A DNA stretch of 23,589 nucleotides from Anaerolineales bacterium. Lineage in GTDB: Bacteria > Chloroflexota > Anaerolineae > Anaerolineales > Villigracilaceae. Below the pieces are notes generated by a model. That model was not told where the DNA came from. It saw only the letters and a program-made list of their open reading frames with translations, and made no database searches. Each line of letters starts with the position of its first letter. Positions within the stretch are counted from its first letter, which is position 1. This document shows positions 1-5,534 of the stretch, in pieces. The translations under genes were made by a program, and so were the position numbers. The stretch is from positions 1 through 23,589 of the forward strand of contig JAFGKO010000339.1 of assembly GCA_016928525.1 (NCBI GenBank). The letters run 5' to 3'.

Positions 1-2
1 CT

Positions 3-77
3 TCCAATTTGACCGACCACATGTGGTCTGTTAAAGAACTGTTTTCACTTGTCCCAATCCCTATCAACACCAAATAG
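3..77 (+). CDS. possible C-terminal end of a transposase (5' truncated by window)
   Basis: The open frame entering from the left edge reads SNLTDHMWSVKELFSLVPIP and ends at TAG 75-77. The pattern T-D-H-x-W-[ST]-x-[KR]-E-L near a C-terminus is what I recall from DDE transposase ends such as LTDHxWTxxELL, so the window may open at the end of an insertion sequence. Only 24 codons are visible, so this is weak. It fits the AT-rich, accessory character of the first 1.8 kb. Alternatively it is a chance open frame. Confidence 0.25.
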   Translation, partial: SNLTDHMWSVKELFSLVPIPINTK

Positions 78-204
78 GGAGACTATCCTATTTGGATTAT
101 GAAATAAAAGAACCAAAATACTCAAAACGTTGGAGAATATATTATCCAGGAGATATGTTATCGTAAAATCGCTTTTCCTTACAACCTATCTTGAAAAACT
201 GTTT
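70..204. other. AT-rich intergenic stretch with a 9-bp hairpin
   Basis: CCAAATAGG at 70-78 pairs with CCTATTTGG at 87-95 around an 8-nt loop. The hairpin lies directly after the possible transposase stop, so it could be a terminator or part of an insertion-sequence end. It lacks a T-run. I see no gene in 96-204, which is much more AT-rich than the glyA region. Confidence 0.35.
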
Positions 205-283
205 TTACAACTTCGGGAACCTGCTCACCACCATCGCCGCAGTCGGCAGCAGGCCCTTATCGTTCAGCACCATCACCGCGGGC
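205..283 (-). repeat. duplicated 3' end of glyA-gcvT, copy C
   Basis: Read on the minus strand, this encodes LNDKGLLPTAAMVVSRFPKL followed by TAA. The end of the fusion gene at 1862 encodes LGDKGLLPTAAAVVSRFPKL. The DNA aligns without gaps for about 79 bp (205-283 against 1862-1940), with roughly 15 differences by eye. The block GTCGGCAGCAGGCCCTTATC is identical in both. Homology stops just upstream of the CCGCGGGC block. The copy lies right after the HEPN gene and has no start of its own, so it is a relic or a recombination site rather than a gene. Confidence 0.85.
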
Positions 284-317
284 ACGTGAAAATCGAAAGT
301 TACAGATAAGAGTAACA

Positions 318-700
318 TTACTTCAACCCCAACTTCTGCCTGACAAAAGCTCGCGTTGTTTTGGCTGCTGCATAAGCAGATTGAGCATCGCTTTTTCAGC
401 AAACTCACCCGGATAGCGTATTCCCACAGAATAACGTTCCATCACCACCAAATCTGCGCGCAACATTTCGAAACTGCTGTCCATTTCTTCACACAACAGC
501 ATCAACTCGATCAAATTGTGGATTTTGGGAATATGTTTTTCGTTTTCCTGTAACACAGCCTTGAGATATTTCTCGGCGCACTGCTGGGCATGGAAACAAA
601 CCGCATCGTAATTCGGGGTCTTGCGCGCCCGAAGTTCACGGCCTGCGGTGGCAAAGTCGCCTTCAGCCTTGTTGACCCACTCAGCCGTCGCGGGATTCAT
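318..700 (-). pseudogene. HEPN-domain protein of an MNT-HEPN pair, frameshifted
   Basis: HEPN proteins are small helical RNases or AMP-acceptor partners of minimal nucleotidyltransferases (MNT) in type VII-like toxin-antitoxin pairs. The start at 700 (MNPATAEWVNKAEGDF) overlaps the end of the MNT frame by about 20 bp, as is usual for coupled pairs. Typical signatures are DAVCFHAQQCAEKYLKAVL and the RYPGEFAEK stretch. After FAEK the frame as sequenced runs to an atypical end (stop at 323). Reading one base over instead gives SDAQSAYAAAKTTRAFVRQK and a stop at 318, which is the expected family C-terminus. One missing base in the A/T run at 392-396 (five instead of six) explains this. It is either a true frameshift or a homopolymer sequencing error. 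Confidence 0.85.
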
Positions 701-1040
701 AGACGACTTTGCCCTCTTCGAGAATGTCGCGCAAAAACCAATCCCCCATTTTCAGACGTTCTGCCAACCGTCTCGGCGTGCGGACGATCAAATCCAATCC
801 AAACCTGTAATCGATTTGCTGGCAGATATTAATTGCCTGCTCGACTTCTCTGAGCGGCGTCTACATCACCACCAGCAAATCCACGTCACTTTCAGGACGC
901 GGCTTCCCGCGCGCATACGACCCGAACAGGATGATCTTCTGCGGGCGGAACTTCTCCGCGATCTGCCGCACCACCTCGTCGATTGCTTTTTGTGGGATGC
1001 GCTTGCGTTTATCAACGGTCGGGACTTCGATCACACTCAT
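681..1040 (-). pseudogene. MNT-family nucleotidyltransferase, interrupted by an amber codon
   Basis: Minimal nucleotidyltransferases transfer nucleotides (AMPylation) to a partner HEPN toxin and neutralise it. The start at 1040 (MSVIEVPTVDKRKRIPQKA) leads to the catalytic motif GSYARGKPRPESDVDLLVV, a perfect G-S-x10-D-x-D. Right after VVM there is TAG at 861-863. Beyond it the same frame continues through TPLREVEQAINICQQIDYRF and LIVRTPRRLAERLKMGDWF to TGA at 681. Family members usually have VVME-T-P here, so GAG to TAG is the simplest explanation. The catalytic residues remain but the C-terminal 60 residues are cut off. Together with the frameshifted HEPN partner, this suggests decay of the whole pair, unless amber is read through. 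Confidence 0.85.
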
Positions 1041-1049
1041 CTTAAAAAG

Positions 1050-1055
1050 ATTATA
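1050..1055 (-). promoter_or_regulatory. -10 box TATAAT of the MNT-HEPN pair
   Basis: On the minus strand TATAAT is followed by 9 nt and then the MNT ATG. The predicted transcript would therefore have almost no leader and no Shine-Dalgarno site. The box lies immediately downstream of the terminator repeat at 1060-1097. A -35 element would fall inside that hairpin and is not recognisable. Confidence 0.5.
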
Positions 1056-1059
1056 CAGC

Positions 1060-1097
1060 AAAAAACGGCGGACTCTCCTCCCGGAAAGCCCGCCGTT
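1060..1097 (-). terminator. intrinsic terminator, copy 1 of a 30-bp repeat
   Basis: Read on the minus strand, AACGGCGG (1090-1097) pairs with CCGCCGTT (1064-1071), followed by six T (1060-1065). Positions 1068-1097 are identical, base for base, to 1799-1828. It lies downstream of glyA-tail copy B, just as the second copy lies downstream of the real glyA-gcvT end. Confidence 0.75.
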
Positions 1098-1108
1098 CAT
1101 CAAACATC

Positions 1109-1133
1109 AGTGTTTATCTGTGTTTATCTGTGG
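1109..1133. repeat. short tandem repeat, GTGTTTATCT units
   Basis: Two adjacent GTGTTTATCT units are followed by a partial unit GTGG. The reverse complement reads CCACAGATAAACACAGATAA, which resembles a dispersed repeat frequent in environmental genomes. It fills the space between tail copy B and its terminator. Confidence 0.5.
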
Positions 1134-1205
1134 TTAAAGCTTCGGAAACCTGCTTATCACGACCACCGCCGTCGGCAGGACGCCCTTATCGCCCAGCTTC
1201 ATCAT
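1134..1205 (-). repeat. duplicated 3' end of glyA-gcvT, copy B
   Basis: On the minus strand ATGATGAAG begins a 23-residue frame that ends with LGDKGVLPTAVVVISRFPKL and TAA. It aligns without gaps to the end of the glyA-gcvT gene at 1862. The start overlaps the TGA of the upstream DUF5647-like gene, so the peptide could be translated by coupling. I regard it as a relic duplicate rather than a functional gene. Confidence 0.85.
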
Positions 1206-1474
1206 GCCGCCACCGGCACAAAAATGCTCGGTTCTATCTTCGCCGCATCGGATTTGATGCGTGCAAAAACGATTGGCTTGCCTTCACTGCCATACTTATC
1301 GAGTAATTCCAGGTTGTACATGCGAATCTCAGGGTCATCTTCTGGCAAGATAACCAACTCGAAATTATCAGGCAAAGATTCGAAGACTTTTGGGTTGCCC
1401 ATTAAGTAACGCATGATCTCTCCTGTTAGAGAGATGTTGCGCTTAACAATATCGTCTTTTATTTTCTTAGCCAT
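1202..1474 (-). CDS. DUF5647-like small protein (90 aa)
   Basis: The protein reads MAKKIKDDIVKRNISLTGEI and continues with YLMGNPKVFESLPDNFELVI, LPEDDPEIRMYNLELLDKYG and EGKPIVFARIK. The layout (RN-[IS]-xL, N/HP-x-V/L, LP, ED-DPEI-x-x-YN-x-EL, GKP-[VI]-V) is what I recall of DUF5647. No function is established to my knowledge. It is cytosolic, with no membrane segment. Its start overlaps the end of the 105-residue gene upstream by 16 bp, so the two are translationally coupled, as in toxin-antitoxin pairs. Its TGA overlaps the ATG of glyA-tail copy B. It is intact, unlike the neighbouring MNT-HEPN pair. Confidence 0.75.
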   Translation of the reverse strand: MAKKIKDDIVKRNISLTGEIMRYLMGNPKVFESLPDNFELVILPEDDPEIRMYNLELLDKYGSEGKPIVFARIKSDAAKIEPSIFVPVAA

Positions 1475-1776
1475 TCTTCGTACCTCCTGCGATAATCACT
1501 CCAATTATTCACCAAATCAAACATTGCAACCGTTAACCCTTCATTGAAATCACGCACGCGCATTTCTGTTTTTTCAGCGTCTTGACGTGGATGCATTCTA
1601 TCACGGTGCGCAAATCCATGTGCGGTGTCATAACGAACTATCGGAGTCCAAACATTGCCTTCAAACTTGCACTCTAATTGGATAGTGAACATCGCTACTT
1701 CTCCACTGTCAACTTCAAAGCGGACTCGCAGAGCATTATCTTCATCCAGTACGCGCCGAAATTCAACGGTTCGCAT
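1459..1776 (-). CDS. DUF7718-like small protein (105 aa)
   Basis: This is a small soluble protein with a beta-rich start (MRTVEFRRVLDEDNALRVRF), a central segment FTIQLECKFEGNVWTPIVRY, then DTAHGFAHRDRMHP and a helical, basic end (WSDYRRRYEEWLRK). The RYDTAHGFxHxDxxHP signature reminds me of the DUF7718 family, which often accompanies DUF5647-like proteins. I cannot confirm this without a search and no function is known to me. The start at 1776 is supported by a TAAAAT box six bases before the ATG and by the absence of a Shine-Dalgarno site. It forms an operon with the 90-residue gene, with which it overlaps by 16 bp. A toxin-antitoxin or related small defence pair is plausible from size and coupling alone. 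Confidence 0.7.
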   Translation of the reverse strand: MRTVEFRRVLDEDNALRVRFEVDSGEVAMFTIQLECKFEGNVWTPIVRYDTAHGFAHRDRMHPRQDAEKTEMRVRDFNEGLTVAMFDLVNNWSDYRRRYEEWLRK

Positions 1777-1782
1777 AAAGCA

Positions 1783-1788
1783 ATTTTA
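1783..1788 (-). promoter_or_regulatory. -10 box TAAAAT of the DUF7718-like gene, leaderless start
   Basis: TAAAAT on the minus strand is followed by exactly six bases and then ATG at 1776. The transcript would start at or next to the A of the ATG. It lies directly after the terminator repeat, in the same arrangement as the box at 1050-1055. Confidence 0.45.
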
Positions 1789-1794
1789 CAACAA

Positions 1795-1828
1795 AACAGC
1801 GGACTCTCCTCCCGGAAAGCCCGCCGTT
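1795..1828 (-). terminator. intrinsic terminator of glyA-gcvT, copy 2 of the 30-bp repeat
   Basis: On the minus strand AACGGCGG (1821-1828) pairs with CCGCTGTT (1795-1802) with one G-U pair, followed by TTTTGTTG. It is 33 bp past the stop of glyA-gcvT. Positions 1799-1828 are identical to 1068-1097. The spacer between stop and hairpin is a simple repeat of TTACGT/TTACG units (1834-1852), different from the spacer of the other copy. Confidence 0.75.
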
Positions 1829-1861
1829 TCCTTTTTACGTTTTACGTATTACGCAGTGCTC

Positions 1862-4800
1862 TCAAAGCTTTGGAAACCTCGAAACCACCGCCGCCGCCGT
1901 CGGCAGCAGGCCCTTATCGCCCAGCACCATCTCCGCGGGCGCGGGACCAGCCTTCTCCGGCGCAGATTGGTAGACAAAGATCGGCGTGTCCATTGCAGCG
2001 GATTTCAAATCAAGATAAGCCTGGCCGGTCAGGAAGCCTTCGGCGTCCACCGCGCAGGAGGTGACCCAGCCGATGGCCTTGCCGCGTTTGTCCACCACGG
2101 GATCGCCGTTGTGGGCCATGCGCACGCCCTTCTCGCCGAAGCGGAAGCGGACCACCACGCCCTTGCGGGTTTTCTCGTTGGCGATGAAGGCCTCGCGCCC
2201 GATGAAATACGGCTTGTAGGGCTTGACGTAGGAACCGAAGCCGCCTTCCGCCACGCCCAGGTCCTTATGGCCCATCTTGCCGGAGCCCAGTCCCATCTCG
2301 TGACCGTAGAGCGGCAGGCCGGCTTCGGTGCGCAGGCTGTCGCGCGCGCCCAGGCCGATCGGCTTGACGCCGAACTTCTCGCCCGCCTTCAAGACCGCGT
2401 TCCAGAAGTCGACCGCCCGCTCCGGATGCACGAACAACTCGAAGGCCATCTTCTCGCCCGTATAACCGGTGCGCGATACGATCAGATCGAATTTGCCGAC
2501 CACCGCATCGCACAACTCGGTGCGTTTCAGTTTCATGATGCGCGCGCGGGTCTCATCGTCCACGCCCATCGCCAGCAGCGTGTCGCGGCTCTTCGGGCCT
2601 TGCAGGGCGATGTCCACGCGCATATCATCGCCCGCCTGCGGGTCACGCAGGTTGCGGATGACGGCCTCGTAGCCGTAGGTCCGCGCCCAGGGGCGGTCCT
2701 TGTCGATTTTTACTTTTCCATCGCGCACCGACTCGAACCATGTGCGGTCCTTGTCATCGTTGGAGGCATTGACCACCACCAGGTACTTGTCGGGGGCGCG
2801 GCGGTAGACCAGCGTATCGTCGATCACCTCGGCGTCGGGGGTCAGGAAGTGGCTGTACAGGCTCTCGCCCGGCTCCAGCCCGCCGCAGTCGTTGGCGCAG
2901 ATCGTGTCCAGGAACGAGGCCGCGTCCGCGCCCTCCACCGAGTAGACACCCATGTGCGCCACGTCGAACAGGCCGGCCGCCCCCCGCGTGGCCAGGTGCT
3001 CCTCGATGACCGAGGTGTACCAGACCGGCATCTCCCAGCCCGCGAACGGGATGACCTTGGCGTCCAAATCTTTGTGGACTTGATAGAGCGGTGTGCGGCG
3101 CAGGGGCGGGTCGGCAGGTTCTTTCCATTCGAAGGACGGCTTCGCCAGAGCCGCCGCTTTCCCGGCCTCGGCACCTGCCCCGCCCGAAGAGGCGGGGTGC
3201 TGGCCGATAAACCAGGGTTTCTCTACACTGATTCCCCCTCTCCCTGTGGGAGAGGGCCGGGGTGAGGGCAAGTCGGAGTCCGCCACCACGACCGGACCCG
3301 GCAAGCGCAGCGGGTCGAAGTCGGGTCCCCCATCCAGGCGGGTGGAGACATAGCCATCCGACAGGTCGCGCAGCCAGGTACCCACCTCCCCGGCCCTTTC
3401 CGCCGGGACAGACAGCAGGTAGGCATTTTCGCCGACGAAGGTCAGCGTTCCGTCGACGGTCCCGCCTGGGGTGGCGACCGTCGACGGGGTCGAGGTGCCA
3501 AGCTTGAGCGCGGAAAGATCGGCGCTCAGGGCGTAGTCCAAAAACTGGCGGACGCGAGGGCCTGTCAGGCTGAAAACGCCCGAGGTCGAGACATCGTCCA
3601 GATAATAGAAATGAGGGTACCCGTGTTCGGTCGGCTCGAAGTCCATCCCGGCAGCGAGCGCCAGCGCGCGGATTTTCAGTTTGGCATCGTTGAGCGTTTT
3701 GAAATCCAGCTTGGCGCGGCGCTGGCGTCCCTTGTGCGGGGTGTCCACGCTGTGGGGGGCGCAGGCCAGCAGCACGTCGGCGATGACGTCGGCCAGTTTG
3801 CGAGATTTGGCCTCATCGAAGCCGCGCTGCGTGATCCAGGGCGTGCCCAGGCGGATGCCGGACGGGTCCTTGGCGGATTTGTCACCGGGGATGGTGTTGC
3901 GGTTGACCACCACGCCGACGATATCCAGGATGCGCGAGGCGTAATCGCCGCTCAGCGCGGTGCCATCTTCTCCCTTGATAGAGTTGCAGTCGAGGTTGAT
4001 CAGGTGCGTGTCGGTGCCGCCGAAGGGCACCACCAGCCCGCGCACCCGGAACTGGTCAGCCATTGCGACCGCGTTCTTGATCGTTTGGGCTTGCAATTGC
4101 TTGAATTGTTTTGTCTGCGCCAGCTTGAAGGTCAGCGCCAGCGCCGCAAAGACGTTGACGTGCGGGCCGCCCTGTTCGCCGGGGAAGACGGCCTTGTCGA
4201 GCTTCTTGGCGATGGCCGCGTCGGTCGTCAAAAGCACCGCACCGCGCGGGCCGTCCAGCGACTTGTGCGTGGTGGACATGACCACGTGGGCGATACCGAC
4301 CGGCGAAGGTACCACGCCCGCCGCCACCAGCCCGCCGATATGCGAGATGTCGGCCAGCAGGTACGCGCCGACTTCGTCCGCGATCGCGCGGAATTTCTTC
4401 CAGTCGGGCATCCATGAATACGAGGAATAGCCCGCGATGATCATCTTCGGCTTGTGCTCCAGTGCCAGCGCGCGGATCTGCTCGTAATCGAGCTGCTGGG
4501 TCTCTTCGTTGACCGAGTAATGCACGGCGTTGAAATACTTGCCGCTGCGGTTGACCGATGAGCCATGCGAGAGATGCCCGCCGAAGAGCAGGTTCATCCC
4601 CAGCACGGTCTCGCCCAGGTTCATCAGCGCATGGTAGACGGCGTTGTTGGCCGGTCCGCCCGAAAGCGCCTGCACGTTGACGTAGATCTGGTCGGCAGTA
4701 AAACCGTTGGCGGCGAAGGCTTCGGCGGCGCGGCGGCGGGCCAGCGCCTCGACCGCGTCGGCGTATTCCACGCCCTTGTAGTAGCGCGGGTCCGAGTTGC

Positions 4801-5056
4801 GGCGGTAATGTGATAAACGCGCCGGGTAGTCGAGAATTTCTTCATCGGACATCCAGCGCGTTTCTTCGTCGGGGTAGCCCTCAGCGTAGATATTCTGGAA
4901 GGCGGAGGCCAGCGCCTCGCGTACCGCCAGCGGGGCCGTGCTTTCAGATGCAATCATAATTAACTTGCGGACCTGGCGCTCGGCTTCGATCTGGGTCAGT
5001 TCGTGGACTTCGGGGTCGAGCTCAGCCAGGGAACCGCGAATGAGGTAATCGGACAT
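1862..5056 (-). CDS. GlyA-GcvT fusion: serine hydroxymethyltransferase / glycine cleavage T protein
   Basis: The protein has 1064 residues. Residues 1-435 are a PLP-dependent SHMT (serine plus THF to glycine plus 5,10-methylene-THF). The PLP lysine is K265 in STTHKSLDGPRG, with further SHMT marks GYSSYSWMPDWK (209-220) and GGTDTHLINLD (347-356). Residues ~490-575 resemble a single GcvT subdomain (FSLTGPRVRQFLDYAL). Residues ~595-645 are a low-complexity linker. Residues ~650-1064 are a full GcvT aminomethyltransferase (RRTPLYQVHKDLDAKVIPFA; GLFDVAHMGVYSVEGADAAS), ending with a family-typical LPT-x-A-x-V-x-SRFPK tail. One chain thus combines the two THF-dependent glycine/serine C1 steps in the cytosol. 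The start at 5056 has GGAG six bases upstream. The linker is encoded by palindromic repeat DNA. No gcvH or gcvP is in the window. Confidence in both domains is high. Confidence 0.93.
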   Translation of the reverse strand: MSDYLIRGSLAELDPEVHELTQIEAERQVRKLIMIASESTAPLAVREALASAFQNIYAEGYPDEETRWMSDEEILDYPARLSHYRRNSDPRYYKGVEYADAVEALARRRAAEAFAANGFTADQIYVNVQALSGGPANNAVYHALMNLGETVLGMNLLFGGHLSHGSSVNRSGKYFNAVHYSVNEETQQLDYEQIRALALEHKPKMIIAGYSSYSWMPDWKKFRAIADEVGAYLLADISHIGGLVAAGVVPSPVGIAHVVMSTTHKSLDGPRGAVLLTTDAAIAKKLDKAVFPGEQGGPHVNVFAALALTFKLAQTKQFKQLQAQTIKNAVAMADQFRVRGLVVPFGGTDTHLINLDCNSIKGEDGTALSGDYASRILDIVGVVVNRNTIPGDKSAKDPSGIRLGTPWITQRGFDEAKSRKLADVIADVLLACAPHSVDTPHKGRQRRAKLDFKTLNDAKLKIRALALAAGMDFEPTEHGYPHFYYLDDVSTSGVFSLTGPRVRQFLDYALSADLSALKLGTSTPSTVATPGGTVDGTLTFVGENAYLLSVPAERAGEVGTWLRDLSDGYVSTRLDGGPDFDPLRLPGPVVVADSDLPSPRPSPTGRGGISVEKPWFIGQHPASSGGAGAEAGKAAALAKPSFEWKEPADPPLRRTPLYQVHKDLDAKVIPFAGWEMPVWYTSVIEEHLATRGAAGLFDVAHMGVYSVEGADAASFLDTICANDCGGLEPGESLYSHFLTPDAEVIDDTLVYRRAPDKYLVVVNASNDDKDRTWFESVRDGKVKIDKDRPWARTYGYEAVIRNLRDPQAGDDMRVDIALQGPKSRDTLLAMGVDDETRARIMKLKRTELCDAVVGKFDLIVSRTGYTGEKMAFELFVHPERAVDFWNAVLKAGEKFGVKPIGLGARDSLRTEAGLPLYGHEMGLGSGKMGHKDLGVAEGGFGSYVKPYKPYFIGREAFIANEKTRKGVVVRFRFGEKGVRMAHNGDPVVDKRGKAIGWVTSCAVDAEGFLTGQAYLDLKSAAMDTPIFVYQSAPEKAGPAPAEMVLGDKGLLPTAAAVVSRFPKL
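3178..3269. repeat. palindromic (REP-like) element inside the GlyA-GcvT linker
   Basis: Two perfect hairpins lie in coding DNA. CCCCGCC (3178-3184) pairs with GGCGGGG (3191-3197). CCCTCTCCC (3236-3244) pairs with GGGAGAGGG (3248-3256), followed by a GGGGTGAGGGC tail. The second resembles a very common intergenic repeat whose translation, SPRPSPTGRG, is seen here as protein residues 598-607. The element is in frame and supplies most of the linker between the SHMT part and the GcvT part. Confidence 0.8.
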
Positions 5057-5072
5057 GGTTAACTCCAGTTGT

Positions 5073-5187
5073 TAGAGAGTAGTGAAAAGAGAGTAGAGAG
5101 TAGTGACGAGAGAATAGAGGGTGGAGAAAAAATTCGAGAGTTGACAGCCAGAGAACTGCTCTCTGTTCTCTACTCTCTGATCTCTGC
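5073..5187. repeat. intergenic inverted-repeat element of AGAGAGTAG units
   Basis: AGAGAGTAG (5088-5096) is complementary to CTACTCTCT (5170-5178), and shorter GAGAGTAG or GAGAATAG units fill the left arm. It lies in the leader of glyA-gcvT and would form a long imperfect hairpin in its mRNA. The sequence is purine-rich on one arm, AT/AG only, and very different from the coding DNA around it. Its role is unknown. It is probably one of the dispersed repeat families of this genome. Confidence 0.6.
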
Positions 5188-5400
5188 CCTTGAATTGTAG
5201 AACGAGAGGGGGTGGGGGTCAAGTGCCAAATGACACAAGGACTAGCGTACCATGTTAAACATTTCTAAAAAGATTGTATTCAAGATGAAATTTTGCTAAG
5301 ATAATAGTGAAGAAGAGCGCAATTGAAGAAGGGAGCATGATAGAAAAAATAAGCCAATCGTGAAACTTCACCGAGCATCATTGTTTCATTGGCACTTGTC

Positions 5401-5522
5401 TTTTAAGGGGAGGCGTTGATTCGATGACTTAATTTGGTCGCTCGACCATCGCACGATGGGGAAGTCATCGGGGAGCCAGTAGCGAAACCGGCCTGTATGG
5501 CCGGTTATCTGTTTAAGTCCTT
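5401..5522 (+). promoter_or_regulatory. structured 5' leader RNA before the FG-GAP gene (class not recognised)
   Basis: CGATGACTT (5422-5430) pairs perfectly with AAGTCATCG (5462-5470), enclosing two alternative small hairpins that share bases (GGTC 5436-5439 with GACC 5444-5447, or CCATC 5446-5450 with GATGG 5455-5459). AACCGGCC (5486-5493) pairs perfectly with GGCCGGTT (5499-5506). Finally GTCC (5517-5520) can pair with GGAC around the ribosome-binding GGGAGG just before the ATG. Nested helices followed by a helix over the ribosome site are typical of a riboswitch or thermosensor. It does not match the c-di-GMP-I, glycine, cobalamin or THF consensus as I know them. The rest of 5188-5400 shows no gene. 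Confidence 0.5.
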
Positions 5523-5534
5523 GGGAGGGACGAA

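Noticed and set aside
15..28. Perfect 14-bp palindrome GACCACATGTGGTC, similar to a GntR/FadR-type operator
   Set aside because: It falls within the probable transposase end codons, there is no promoter or regulator gene nearby, and a single short palindrome is likely by chance.
205..408. 67-residue open frame ending in the glyA-gcvT tail as a gene of its own
   Set aside because: Its first half is the wrong frame of the HEPN gene, with no ribosome site. Only the last ~25 codons have homology, as a duplicated tail.
1109..1133. Tandem GTGTTTATCT units as a CRISPR fragment
   Set aside because: The units are 10 bp, directly adjacent without spacers, and no cas genes are present.
1655..3265. Long open frame of over 500 codons on the plus strand, opposite glyA-gcvT
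   Set aside because: It is antisense to a clearly conserved fusion protein in high-GC DNA, has an Arg/Ala/His-rich composition without motifs, and no ribosome site. It is a shadow of the real frame. The same applies to 3611-4417 and 20621-21511.
5205..5225. TGGCAC followed by TTGAC on the minus strand as a sigma-54 promoter of glyA-gcvT
   Set aside because: The -12 element lacks the GC core (TTGC expected), and no activator gene or upstream site is seen.
5057..5400. Glycine riboswitch in the leader of glyA-gcvT
   Set aside because: None of the conserved glycine aptamer blocks can be seen on the minus strand; the leader is filled by AGAGAGTAG repeats.
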